Positions 1-6,692 of a DNA stretch of 16,022 nt are shown piece after piece. Every line of letters starts with the position of its first letter. Position 1 is the first letter of the stretch. Source of the stretch: GCA-2726865 sp050053595. GTDB lineage: Archaea; Thermoproteota; Bathyarchaeia; TCS64. A program made the position numbers and the translations under genes. The notes beneath the pieces were generated by a model that was not told the DNA's origin, searched no databases, and saw only the letters and a program-made list of their open reading frames with translations. The DNA lies in the NCBI GenBank assembly GCA_050053595.1, contig JASFTK010000026.1, forward strand, positions 1 to 16,022. Direction: 5' to 3'.

Positions 1-147
1 CTGAGTTGTAATAGATATACCCCGATAGACCTAATAACGTCTGGGAAACGAGGAACATTACAAGATAACAAGAAAAAATAAATTTCAATATACCCAATAA
101 CAATATTTTACACCCCTATGTATTTTTTAGCGTTTTACATCCGAATG

Positions 148-166
148 AAGGCGAAATAGCCTTTTT
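148..166 (+). terminator. Hairpin followed by T-run, possible terminator of an upstream gene
   Basis: AAGGC and GCCTT form a 5 bp stem around a 6-base loop (GAAATA), and the 3' arm runs directly into TTT. The shape is that of a weak intrinsic terminator reading rightward. It would end a gene lying left of the window. The stem is short and could be chance in AT-rich DNA. Confidence 0.25.
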
Positions 167-280
167 CTGGATGATTAACCCCGGAAATTTCACCTAATAA
201 CTACAACATATTTAACAAGATACGCTCAATATACCTGTTCAAAACATTCGGTATTATCAAAATAATACACGAAAAAACCC

Positions 281-290
281 CTTATAAAAC
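281..290 (+). promoter_or_regulatory. TATA-like box upstream of the methylthiotransferase
   Basis: CTTATAAAAC, preceded by an A-rich/CCC stretch that could serve as a BRE, is the best archaeal TATA match in the spacer. Initiation would fall near 311, giving a leader of about 110 nt before the start at 421. That is long for an archaeon, so a weaker box nearer the gene (for example GTTTATGA at 377-384) cannot be excluded. Confidence 0.35.
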
Positions 291-405
291 CGGGTTAACT
301 TCGATATTTTCGAACGGTTGGTGCACTGAGATAACTTTTTTGGGGCTCCCGTCGTCTGGTATCCATGCCTCGTACGGTTTATGAGGGAGTTGACTGCATT
401 GACAG

Positions 406-411
406 AAGGAG
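406..411 (+). promoter_or_regulatory. Shine-Dalgarno site that decides the CTG start
   Basis: AAGGAG lies 9 nt before CTG 421, ideal spacing. It would be 66 nt from ATG 478, too far to serve that codon. This supports initiation at 421. Confidence 0.6.
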
Positions 412-420
412 TGTGGTCTC

Positions 421-1695
421 CTGGCTAGGATATACGTCGAGGTTTATGGTTGCAGCGCCAATAGGGCGGACTCCGAGATGGTCAAGGGCCTCCTTGTGGA
501 GGCGGGGCACACCATCGCGGGGGAGCCCCAGTCCGCCAACGCCTCGGTGATCCTCACTTGCACCGTGAAGACCCCTACGCAGAGAAAAGTGACCAAGAGG
601 ATCCGTTGGTTCTCTGAGTTCGGGCGGCCCCTTGTGGTGGCGGGGTGTATGCCCAAGGCTCAGAGGGGTCTGGTGGCTGAGGTCGCTCCAGGGGCGAGCA
701 TGTTGAGCCCTGACAATATCTGTGGGGTGGTGGGGGTTGTCGAGGACGCTCTCAGCGGCGGTCGGGTTGAGGAGTTGGAGGGGGGTGACCCGGACAGGTC
801 CTGCCTACCGCGGTTGAGGGAGAACCCCGTGGTTCACATCGCCCCCATCGCTACAGGGTGCCTCGGGAGCTGTAGTTATTGTATCGTGAAGCGGGCCCGG
901 GGCGCCATCACCTCCTTCCCTGCGGATGATATCGTGGAGGACGCGAGGAGGGCATTGGAGTCTGGCTGCAGGGAGATCTGGGTCACAGCTGAGGACACCG
1001 CCGCGTACCGCTGGGAGGGGGTGAGGCTCCCTGGTCTCCTCGAGAGGATCTGCGCCCTAGAGGGGAGGTTCTTCGTGAGGGTGGGGATGATGACCCCCAA
1101 CCAGGCACTCCAGGTGCTGGACGATCTCGTCAGGGTTTACCGATCCGACAAGATGTTCAAGTTCCTCCACGCCCCGGTCCAGTCAGGGAACGACGAGGTC
1201 CTCAGTAGGATGGGACGCCGCTACACCGTGGATGGCTTCCGGAGAGTAGTCCAGAGGTTCCGTGAGGAGATGCCCAGGCTGAGCCTTTCCACGGACATTA
1301 TCTGCGGCTTCCCCGGGGAGACTTACGAGCAGTTCGACGACTCAATGAGGCTCATAGAGGAGGTGCACCCCGATGTCCTCAACATCTCTAGGTACTGGCC
1401 TAGACCCGGCACCCCAGCCGCCGAGATGGAGGGGCGTCTCCACGGCCGGGTGACCAAGGAGAGGTCTAGGCGGCTCTCCAAACTCTGGAGGCGGATGAGC
1501 CTTGATGTCACCCTGCCCTGGGTGGGTTGGGTGGGGGAGGCTCTGGTGGATGAGCGTGGTAAATACGGCGGCATGGTGGCGAGGAACCCCGCTTACAGAA
1601 CCATAGTCTTGAAGGATCCTGTCAACTTGGGCGAGTTCGTCAGGGTAAGGGTGACCGAGGCGGAGAGGGGTTACCTGATGGGGGAGACTGTTTAA
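421..1695 (+). CDS. tRNA t6A37 methylthiotransferase (archaeal MtaB/CDKAL1 type), CTG start
   Basis: Radical-SAM enzyme that adds a methylthio group to t6A37 of tRNAs decoding ANN codons. From codon 421 the protein is 424 aa. The UPF0004 domain supplies three cluster cysteines: C11 (in YGCSANRADSE), C47 (ILTCTVK) and C76 (VAGCMPK). The radical-SAM CxxxCxxC is C147, C151 and C154 (ATGCLGSCSYCIVKRARG), and a TRAM-like domain fills the last 70 or so residues. The first ATG in frame is 478, but starting there would delete the invariant first cysteine. The reading frame is open upstream only to a TGA at 400-402 and has no ATG, GTG or TTG in between. CTG at 421 sits 9 nt after AAGGAG (406-411) and gives the expected N-terminus (M)ARIYVEVYGC. 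The start is therefore inferred as CTG, or as a mutated or misread ATG/GTG/TTG. The family assignment is firm. Confidence 0.93.
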   Translation: MARIYVEVYGCSANRADSEMVKGLLVEAGHTIAGEPQSANASVILTCTVKTPTQRKVTKRIRWFSEFGRPLVVAGCMPKAQRGLVAEVAPGASMLSPDNICGVVGVVEDALSGGRVEELEGGDPDRSCLPRLRENPVVHIAPIATGCLGSCSYCIVKRARGAITSFPADDIVEDARRALESGCREIWVTAEDTAAYRWEGVRLPGLLERICALEGRFFVRVGMMTPNQALQVLDDLVRVYRSDKMFKFLHAPVQSGNDEVLSRMGRRYTVDGFRRVVQRFREEMPRLSLSTDIICGFPGETYEQFDDSMRLIEEVHPDVLNISRYWPRPGTPAAEMEGRLHGRVTKERSRRLSKLWRRMSLDVTLPWVGWVGEALVDERGKYGGMVARNPAYRTIVLKDPVNLGEFVRVRVTEAERGYLMGETV

Positions 1696-1697
1696 TT
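1691..1697 (+). promoter_or_regulatory. TATA-like box of the M81/MlrC gene
   Basis: TTTAATT overlaps the stop codon of the methylthiotransferase and is centred about 35 nt before ATG 1729, predicting a leader of roughly 9 nt. A second candidate, TATTTAT at 1709-1715, is too close to the ATG. Co-transcription with the upstream gene (34 nt gap) is also possible. Confidence 0.35.
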
Positions 1698-1728
1698 ACT
1701 GTCCGCGGTATTTATCTGATGATCTGAT

Positions 1729-3216
1729 ATGAGGATCGCAGTTGCGTCTTTCTCCCATGAGACCTGTACTTTCTGCCCGAGGCTCACCACTGTAGAGGAT
1801 TTTGAGTTCGGGGGGGTGCCTAAGGGTCAGGAGGTGCTGGATTCAGTTCGGGGGATCCCGAGTTATATCAATGGCTACATAAAGGTGGCCGAGGCTGAGC
1901 CCGACGTCGAGTTAGTCGGCATCCTCGCGGCGTCCAGGAGCCGGGGTGGCTCCTCGGGGAGCTGGCTCACCAAGGAGTGCTTCGACAAATATTCCTACGG
2001 CATAGCCGAGGGGATAAGGGAGGCAGGTGAGATCGACGGGGTGCTCCTCGCCCTCCACGGCGCCATGGCGGTGACCGGTGTGCCGAAGCCCGAGGCGGAG
2101 ATTGCCCGCAGGGTCAGGGCCGTGGTGGGGGCTGATATCCCCATAATGGTGACCCTGGATCTCCATGCCAACGAGGACCACGAGCTTGCCGAGGCCGCGG
2201 ATGGGGTGTTCATACTGAAGACATATCCCCACGTCGACTCAGAGGAGATAGGGATGATGGCAGCCCGGTGCATGGTGCAGACCGTCAGGGGCGAGATTAA
2301 GCCCGTCATGGCAGTGAGGAAGCCTAGGATCATGACCCCCAGCGTCTATCAGGGCACAGGTGTCTATCCCGCAAAGGACATCATGGAAAGAGCGAGGGGC
2401 TGGGAGGCAAAGGAGGATAATATCTACGCAGTCTCAGTCGCCTTCGGTTTCGCCTACGCAGATGTCCCCGATGTGGGGGCCACTGTGATGGTTGTAACCG
2501 ACGGCGACGAGGCATTAGCGGAGAGGGTCGCCCAAGATGTCTCCGACTATATCTGGGGCCTCCGTGAGCCTTTCGCCGGCAAGATCCTCCCCAAGACCGA
2601 GGAGGGGGTCAAGAAGGCGATAGAGGCCGCGGAGGCGGATAGGACTCCGGTGGTGATCGCGGATCACAGTGACAGGACGGGGGATGGGACCCACATCCTC
2701 AGGGAGCTCATCGCTCAGGGAGGCCGGAATTTCTGTGTCGCCACCATCGCTGACGAGGGAGCCATACAGGAGATCCATGAGAAGGCTGAGGTCGGGGAGA
2801 AGGTGATACAAGAGGTAGGGGGCTATGCTACGGAGTGGTCCGGGGCGCCCGTTGAGATCGAGGGAGAAGTCGAGTTCCTAGGCGATTGCTCCTTCACTAT
2901 GACGGGCCCCATGAGCCGTGGAGCGACTAGGGACCTTGGGACGGTAGCGGTCCTGGGCTTCGGAGAGAATAACCACGTGGTCGTCACACCCCACCTCCAC
3001 CAGGTGCTGGACGACGCCATCTTCCCCGCCCTAGGCCTCAACCTAGGGGACTTGGATATCATCAGCATCAAGTCCAGGGTCCACTTCAGGGCTTACTACA
3101 ACGATGTCGCCGGGGAGATCATAGAGATCGATGCACCGGGACTGGGGCCTGCGGACGTGACCCAGCACCAATTCGAGAACATACCCGAGAATCTCTACCC
3201 CTTCGTCAGGGAGTAG
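1729..3216 (+). CDS. M81-family metallopeptidase (MlrC, microcystinase C-like)
   Basis: A 495-aa protein with the two-part architecture of MlrC/DUF1485 proteins. MlrC is the zinc enzyme that cleaves linearised microcystin peptides; most family members have unknown substrates and some may act on other small amides. Visible marks are the N-terminal SFSHET (H10, E11), ALHGAM (H110), and the zinc-site pattern DLHAN (D144, H146) plus YPHVD (H168), which aligns with the Asp/His/His ligands known for MlrC. Around residues 308-324 an ADHSDRTGDGTH segment replaces the usual DNPGGG-type loop at the start of the C-terminal domain. No signal peptide or membrane helix is seen, so it is probably cytoplasmic. 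Length is normal for the family. The physiological substrate here is unknown; a microcystin role is unlikely in an archaeon. Confidence 0.88.
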   Translation: MRIAVASFSHETCTFCPRLTTVEDFEFGGVPKGQEVLDSVRGIPSYINGYIKVAEAEPDVELVGILAASRSRGGSSGSWLTKECFDKYSYGIAEGIREAGEIDGVLLALHGAMAVTGVPKPEAEIARRVRAVVGADIPIMVTLDLHANEDHELAEAADGVFILKTYPHVDSEEIGMMAARCMVQTVRGEIKPVMAVRKPRIMTPSVYQGTGVYPAKDIMERARGWEAKEDNIYAVSVAFGFAYADVPDVGATVMVVTDGDEALAERVAQDVSDYIWGLREPFAGKILPKTEEGVKKAIEAAEADRTPVVIADHSDRTGDGTHILRELIAQGGRNFCVATIADEGAIQEIHEKAEVGEKVIQEVGGYATEWSGAPVEIEGEVEFLGDCSFTMTGPMSRGATRDLGTVAVLGFGENNHVVVTPHLHQVLDDAIFPALGLNLGDLDIISIKSRVHFRAYYNDVAGEIIEIDAPGLGPADVTQHQFENIPENLYPFVRE

Positions 3217-3223
3217 GGCTCTC

Positions 3224-3233
3224 CATTTTTTCC
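3224..3233 (+). terminator. Poly-T terminator after the M81 gene
   Basis: CATTTTTTCC, with six T (3226-3231), follows the stop codon by about 10 bases without a clear stem. This is the usual form of archaeal U-tract terminators. Confidence 0.5.
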
Positions 3234-3408
3234 TCAGATAATGTATCCCCAGTATCAGCGGACGGGCTCTGCATCCGTCAGTATCAAGATCTTGAGGGGT
3301 CGACGTAGATAAGCCGAGTAAGAATCGAGAGAACAGGATAGACGTAGAGCGGTTGATCTAGGGTTCAGCTTCTCTTGAAGTCAACGATGGCTCACGCAAT
3401 AAATAATT

Positions 3409-3867
3409 TTAGAGGGAATCAGTGAATTTCTTGCCGAATGCATTGCCCTTTTTCTTTGCGTCAGCGGCGTTGTATTTTACATCTGTGTCGACGAGGACCA
3501 GCTCTTCGTCGTAAAGTTGGAAGCCGATTTTCTTCACTCGTGCCTGCAGTAGTTCGCTCATAACCAATGCGCCATCGTATCCATAACTCCCGAAGATGGC
3601 GGCTGTCTTACTCTCAACATCAATCTTTCCCAGGTTGACATAGCCCTTTAGATGGTCCATGAAGTCCTTCATCTCATTGGTGATATCCGCGTAGATGACA
3701 GGAGAACCAAAGACGACCCCGTCCACGTCAGCAAGGGTGGACAGTGAGAACGGTTCACCGACCTTCTTAATCTCCACATCAGCATGGGCAGAGGCCCCTT
3801 CTGCGATGGCCTTGGCCATGACCTCCGTGTTCCCAGACTGGCTGTCATATATGACTAGTACCTTCAT
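3409..3867 (-). CDS. Flavodoxin
   Basis: A 152-aa single-domain flavodoxin that carries low-potential electrons on FMN in the cytoplasm. The phosphate-binding loop is S9-Q-S-G-N-T14 directly after the first strand (MKVLVIYD). GSPVIYADIT (about 54-63) supplies the 60s isoalloxazine loop, and IFGSYGYDG (about 91-99) the 90s loop with an aromatic Tyr. Length is typical of short-chain flavodoxins. The start is ATG 3867, with GAGGT about 8 nt upstream and a TATA-like CTATAAATG at 3912-3921. It appears monocistronic. Its electron partner is not evident; the nearest genes are the two uncharacterised paralogues upstream. Archaea often use such flavodoxins in place of, or alongside, ferredoxin. Confidence 0.93.
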   Translation of the reverse strand: MKVLVIYDSQSGNTEVMAKAIAEGASAHADVEIKKVGEPFSLSTLADVDGVVFGSPVIYADITNEMKDFMDHLKGYVNLGKIDVESKTAAIFGSYGYDGALVMSELLQARVKKIGFQLYDEELVLVDTDVKYNAADAKKKGNAFGKKFTDSL

Positions 3868-3911
3868 CTCAATACCTCAATTTCAAAGTACATCTAACCT
3901 ATCCCATAAGC

Positions 3912-3921
3912 GCATTTATAG
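3912..3921 (-). promoter_or_regulatory. TATA box of the flavodoxin gene
   Basis: Read on the minus strand the box is CTATAAATGC. Its centre predicts a start site near 3890, leaving a leader of about 22 nt that contains the GAGGT ribosome binding site. Confidence 0.5.
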
Positions 3922-4149
3922 ATTATCTTACGCCATCAGTCAGATCTCGTCTCTATGATCCACAGAAAGGAAGGGCTCAAGAGCAAAGCCCGGTAGACGT
4001 ATCTGAGAGCACTCACCCACAAGAGTATCAACGGGTCAAAGGTCCCAGATACAGCAGATCCACTCATCCCTCAAGCTTGAACCGCTCAGAATCGGCGTCT
4101 AGATAAGAGACTATGGGGCCTCATTCAGAAGAAGTACTGGTTGAGATAG

Positions 4150-4155
4150 AAAAAA
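4150..4155 (-). terminator. Poly-U terminator of the first paralogue
   Basis: Six T on the minus strand, within CAGTATTTTTTCTATC, begin about 17 bases after the stop codon of the 4172-4540 gene. No strong stem is visible, as is usual for archaeal terminators. Confidence 0.45.
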
Positions 4156-4171
4156 TACTGGGACGCTCTGT

Positions 4172-4540
4172 TTACTTGGTCGTCAAGGTGTAGTAGCAGC
4201 CTAGGCCATCGAGGGCTTCGTCGATCTTCTCCATCAGATCCCGGACCTGCTTCATCGTGGGATCTTTGACCCACTCGTAGAAAAAGTCATACTCGCCCAA
4301 CATAGTGTGCGCTTCACTGATTATCTTCAATGGCTCGTAGCAGTCAACGTACATATTCGACATGTTCTTGAGGTAGGCATTCCAGTCGTTTGTGGTCGGC
4401 TGGTTAATCGATGGATAAGGAAGGCACTTGTGGCTGAACTTGACCTGTGTAGATTTGGAGAGTTCAACCGCTACAGCCTCCAGAGCCTTAATGGCCTCCA
4501 TGTGAGGCGGCCCGTAAATCCTGACATAACTCCGTTTCAT
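4172..4540 (-). CDS. Uncharacterised protein, paralogue A of a tandem pair
   Basis: A 122-aa soluble protein that I do not recognise. It is clearly homologous to the gene at 4741-5091. Both open with IYGPP followed by an amphipathic helix (EAIKALEAVAVE here) and both end with GEYDFF-EW, DPT, a D/EKID helix and a C-terminal strand YTLTTK. The middle 45 residues differ and hold Cys/His residues (HKC, DCY, GCY) that are not placed identically in the partner. The strand-helix ... strand-helix-strand order suggests a ferredoxin-like alpha/beta fold (inference). It starts at ATG 4540 with AGGAG about 6-7 nt upstream and a TATA-like box at 4573-4582. No membrane segment or signal peptide is seen. 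It is a real gene because the protein sequence is conserved between the copies. Confidence 0.82.
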   Translation of the reverse strand: MKRSYVRIYGPPHMEAIKALEAVAVELSKSTQVKFSHKCLPYPSINQPTTNDWNAYLKNMSNMYVDCYEPLKIISEAHTMLGEYDFFYEWVKDPTMKQVRDLMEKIDEALDGLGCYYTLTTK

Positions 4541-4572
4541 CTGAATCTCCTAACTAATGATGAGACAGAAAA

Positions 4573-4582
4573 TAACTTAAAC
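4573..4582 (-). promoter_or_regulatory. TATA box of paralogue A
   Basis: GGTTTAAGTT on the minus strand lies about 35-40 nt before ATG 4540, implying a leader of roughly 10-15 nt that includes the ribosome binding site. The same TTTAAGT core occurs before paralogue B. Confidence 0.5.
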
Positions 4583-4719
4583 CTTTCACTATTCACCACA
4601 GGAAGACCGAGTTCCACATCAAACACGCCCACAGTGCTCACACATGCATCATAGATCAGAGTTTAAATCGTAACAGCACCTTTTCGACATACTTTCATCT
4701 AGTACTGTATGCGTGCCAT

Positions 4720-4725
4720 AAAAAA
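4720..4725 (-). terminator. Poly-U terminator of paralogue B
   Basis: Read on the minus strand, TCCTCCTTTTTTATGG follows the stop codon of the 4741-5091 gene by about 15 bases. The six-T tract after a C-rich stretch fits an archaeal terminator, so each paralogue seems to be its own transcription unit. Confidence 0.45.
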
Positions 4726-4740
4726 GGAGGAAATTTGACG

Positions 4741-5091
4741 TCACTTGGTGGTGATGGTGTACCTGACGTTCAGTTCACCGAGGGTTTTGTCGATCTTCTC
4801 GATGAGATCGTTGAGCTGATCCGTGGTGGGATCAGTGAACCACTCGAAGAAGAAATCGTACTCTCCCAGACTCTCCCCAGAATCGCTGATGATATTGTCG
4901 CACCGTTCACGGGTTATGTCTCCCAGGACGTTGAAGTAGCTGAGGACGCCATCCGCCTCGCTCAAATCGGGTTGAGAGTATTGGATAACAGTGTCCATAA
5001 TGCAGACTTCAGGGGAGTCAATGGCGATTGTCTCAAGTGCTTTGATGGCTTTCATCAATGGAGGACCGTAGATCTTGATGAAACTTTTCAT
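4741..5091 (-). CDS. Uncharacterised protein, paralogue B of a tandem pair
   Basis: A 116-aa protein homologous to the 4172-4540 product; function unknown. Shared blocks are the N-terminal (F/V)(I/R)IYGPP, the helix KAIKALETIAID, and the C-terminal LGEYDFFFEW, DPT, LIEKID and YTITTK. The central part (about residues 28-75) diverges and contains C31 and a second Cys near residue 63. The gene starts at ATG 5091 with AGAGGT about 11 nt upstream and a TTTAAGT box at 5129-5138. About 200 bases of spacer with its own terminator and promoter separate the copies, so they are probably regulated separately. Divergent centres with conserved ends suggest two versions of one scaffold that recognise different partners or ligands (inference). 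Confidence 0.82.
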   Translation of the reverse strand: MKSFIKIYGPPLMKAIKALETIAIDSPEVCIMDTVIQYSQPDLSEADGVLSYFNVLGDITRERCDNIISDSGESLGEYDFFFEWFTDPTTDQLNDLIEKIDKTLGELNVRYTITTK

Positions 5092-5128
5092 CTCAGATAA
5101 ACCTCTACAAAATTTTTCGTGATCCGGC

Positions 5129-5138
5129 TACTTAAACA
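5129..5138 (-). promoter_or_regulatory. TATA box of paralogue B
   Basis: GTTTAAGTAG on the minus strand is centred about 42 nt before ATG 5091, predicting a leader of about 15 nt carrying AGAGGT. The core matches the box before paralogue A. Confidence 0.5.
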
Positions 5139-5283
5139 TTCGTAAATATTACGTTAATTGCTGTGCAGGCCAGGTTTTGTTACGGACCTTTAGCCTTACG
5201 TTGAGCGGATGAGGGCTCTAATGCCTGTGATCAGAGGGAGCAAGAGCACCCCGGTGACTGAGGAGACCGTCAAGAGGATGCTG

Positions 5284-6261
5284 TCAGATCTTCAGCAACT
5301 TCCTGGCGTTTTCACTTAAGATCATGTTCTTTTCGTCTTCGCTGATCTCAAGGTCTCTTATCCTCTCTACTGCGTGCTCTATATCGCCGATCTGATGGGG
5401 GTCATCGCTCCCCAGCACTATCTTCTCTGGACCGCAGAAGGCCAATGCAGACAACAGTACATCGTTGTTGTAGATTATGGAGTCCATGAATATTTTTTCC
5501 AGGTAATGGCTTGGGGGCCTTGAGATGTTCTCCTTGCACTCAGGGTATGCGTGGTACCCTGTATCGATCCTGCCCCGGAGATAAGGGTAAACCCCTCCGA
5601 GATGGCTTGCCACTACCTTCAATGTGGGATATCTCTCCAGTGTGCCCGAGAACACCAGCCTCAGCACAGCGAGAGATGTGTCCACCCCGAATCCCAGTAT
5701 GGGAACCAGACGGTAGTCCCCCATGGCCTTGTTGTTTATTGGGGAGGTGGGGTGGATATACAGAGGGACATCCAGTCTCACAGCCTTCTCATAGACGGGG
5801 GCCATCTCCTCTATGTCAAGGGGTCTGCCGTTGATATTGGACATCAAGGTCCCACCGCGGAGGCCCAGATCTTCCACTGCCCTCTCCAGTTCCACAGCCG
5901 CTGCCTCAGGGTCCTGGAGGGGTAGTGCGGCCAAGGCTGTGAATCTCTCAGGGTGCTCCTCTATGATGTCCCTGTATCCGTCGTTGGCTGACTGTGCCAG
6001 CTTGAGACCTGTCTCGGGGGTCTCCCGTTCCACGCTGGGGGTCGTAAGAGTTAGGACATGGACGTCGATCCCGGCTCTGTCCATCCCCTTGAGTCTCTCT
6101 TCTATGTCGATGTGGGGTCCAACGACTATATTATAGTCCCCCTCATAATGGATGAGCAGTCTTCCCTGGGTGTCTCTCTCGACTCTTGCGTAAGTACTCT
6201 CCGCAGATAGGCCCTTGATGTATGGATCAGGGTAAAAATGGTTATGCCAGTCAATAATCAT
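5284..6261 (-). CDS. Amidohydrolase-2 family metal enzyme (ACMSD-like decarboxylase/hydrolase)
   Basis: A 325-aa TIM-barrel enzyme of the family that includes aminocarboxymuconate-semialdehyde decarboxylase, gamma-resorcylate decarboxylase and related lactone hydrolases (COG2159). The metal and catalytic residues are all present: H6 and H8 (DWHNHFYP), H170 (LYIHPTSP), H220 (VVASHLGG) and D286 (LGSDDPH), matching the His-x-His, His, His, Asp layout of ACMSD. It is soluble, with no signal peptide. The start is ATG 6261; a TATA box 26 nt upstream implies a leaderless mRNA. It has no obvious pathway neighbours, and no tryptophan or aromatic degradation genes lie nearby, so the substrate cannot be named. 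Confidence 0.9.
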   Translation of the reverse strand: MIIDWHNHFYPDPYIKGLSAESTYARVERDTQGRLLIHYEGDYNIVVGPHIDIEERLKGMDRAGIDVHVLTLTTPSVERETPETGLKLAQSANDGYRDIIEEHPERFTALAALPLQDPEAAAVELERAVEDLGLRGGTLMSNINGRPLDIEEMAPVYEKAVRLDVPLYIHPTSPINNKAMGDYRLVPILGFGVDTSLAVLRLVFSGTLERYPTLKVVASHLGGVYPYLRGRIDTGYHAYPECKENISRPPSHYLEKIFMDSIIYNNDVLLSALAFCGPEKIVLGSDDPHQIGDIEHAVERIRDLEISEDEKNMILSENARKLLKI

Positions 6262-6283
6262 AATCTAACAAGTTCAACAAAAA

Positions 6284-6292
6284 CATATAAGG
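6284..6292 (-). promoter_or_regulatory. TATA box of the amidohydrolase (leaderless)
   Basis: CCTTATATG on the minus strand is centred 26-27 nt before the A of ATG 6261. The mRNA would begin at or within a base or two of the start codon, and no ribosome binding site is present in the gap. Confidence 0.6.
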
Positions 6293-6353
6293 AAGGTGGG
6301 CAACAGGACCTGCCCGTTGTCTGAATCTTATTTGGGTTAAGGGGGGGTGGTGT

Positions 6354-6683
6354 TTACCAGACCATCGGTACATAGCCGTCCTTGATGAAGTCGCTTATGA
6401 TGCTGCCCACATACTCCACCTTTATCCCCATATCGTCCACTTTTTCGGAGATCTCCTCACGATCAGAGATGGCCTTGCATGCAAAGGATTCCCCGAGGTT
6501 GGCTACCTCGATTGCCGCATCCCTGACTTCACTGTCCTCCACCATCAGCCGTTCTGAGGGGCCAAAGTAGACCACCTTCACATCAGGCAGCCACTCCCTC
6601 TTGATCGCATTTTTAGAGTACATCAGACCTGTGAGAACTTTCTCCTTGTCGCCTGACGCGATGATTACTAGTAGTTTATCCAT
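6354..6683 (-). CDS. DsrE-like small protein, second gene of operon
   Basis: A 109-aa alpha/beta protein resembling the DsrE/DsrF-like superfamily, which includes sulfur-relay and other small-molecule-handling proteins. It opens with a hydrophobic strand (KLLVIIASGDKEK), then a helix with the basic segment SKNAIKREW, the strand VKVVYFGPSERLM, and a later CKAI (one Cys). The similarity is to the fold pattern; the tandem cysteines of true DsrE/TusD carriers are not visible. ATG 6683 is preferred because AGGTGA (6689-6694) lies 5 nt before it. A GTG at 6690-6692, directly after the upstream stop codon, would add three residues but overlaps that site. It is co-transcribed with the 6693-7262 gene (gap about 9 nt). 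Confidence 0.72.
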   Translation of the reverse strand: MDKLLVIIASGDKEKVLTGLMYSKNAIKREWLPDVKVVYFGPSERLMVEDSEVRDAAIEVANLGESFACKAISDREEISEKVDDMGIKVEYVGSIISDFIKDGYVPMVW

Positions 6684-6692
6684 TCCGTTCAC

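Larger units (their letters stand above)
1..420. other. AT-rich intergenic spacer
   Basis: There is no credible coding region. The first 300 bases are about one-third G+C, much lower than the genes that follow, and stop codons are frequent in all frames. It holds a small hairpin with a T-tract (148-166), the best TATA-like box (281-290), a 5+5 bp inverted repeat (300-314) and the ribosome binding site of the next gene (406-411). Short words such as ACCTAATAAC (29-38 and 192-201) and CAATATACC recur, which is not surprising at this base composition. Confidence 0.7.
3868..4171. other. Spacer with no recognisable gene
   Basis: Apart from the flavodoxin promoter at its left end and a poly-U signal for the gene to its right (4150-4155 on the minus strand), about 300 bases show nothing I recognise. 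Two tiny plus-strand frames exist (13 codons at 3956 and 26 codons at 4112), neither with a good ribosome binding site. Confidence 0.5.

Noticed and set aside
1..300. AT-rich stretch considered as a replication origin or integrated element edge
   Set aside because: No repeated origin-box motifs, no direct repeats flanking it, and no replication or integrase genes nearby.
365..550. A 61-codon frame starting at ATG 365 overlapping the methylthiotransferase start
   Set aside because: Its sequence is Arg/Ser/Pro-rich and resembles no protein. The real N-terminus lies in another frame from codon 421.
4112..4192. A 26-codon plus-strand frame (MGPHSEEVLVEIEK...) overlapping the end of paralogue A
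   Set aside because: No ribosome binding site, very short, and its second half is antisense to a conserved gene end.
4735..5100. A 121-codon plus-strand frame starting at TTG with a good AAGGAGG site (4724-4730), antisense to paralogue B
   Set aside because: The minus-strand frame is supported by protein conservation with paralogue A. The GGAGG lies next to the minus-strand poly-U signal and its complement explains the C-rich terminator region. No independent sign of coding.
5511..6136. Three overlapping plus-strand frames inside the amidohydrolase gene
   Set aside because: All are shadows of the minus-strand enzyme, whose metal ligands are complete.
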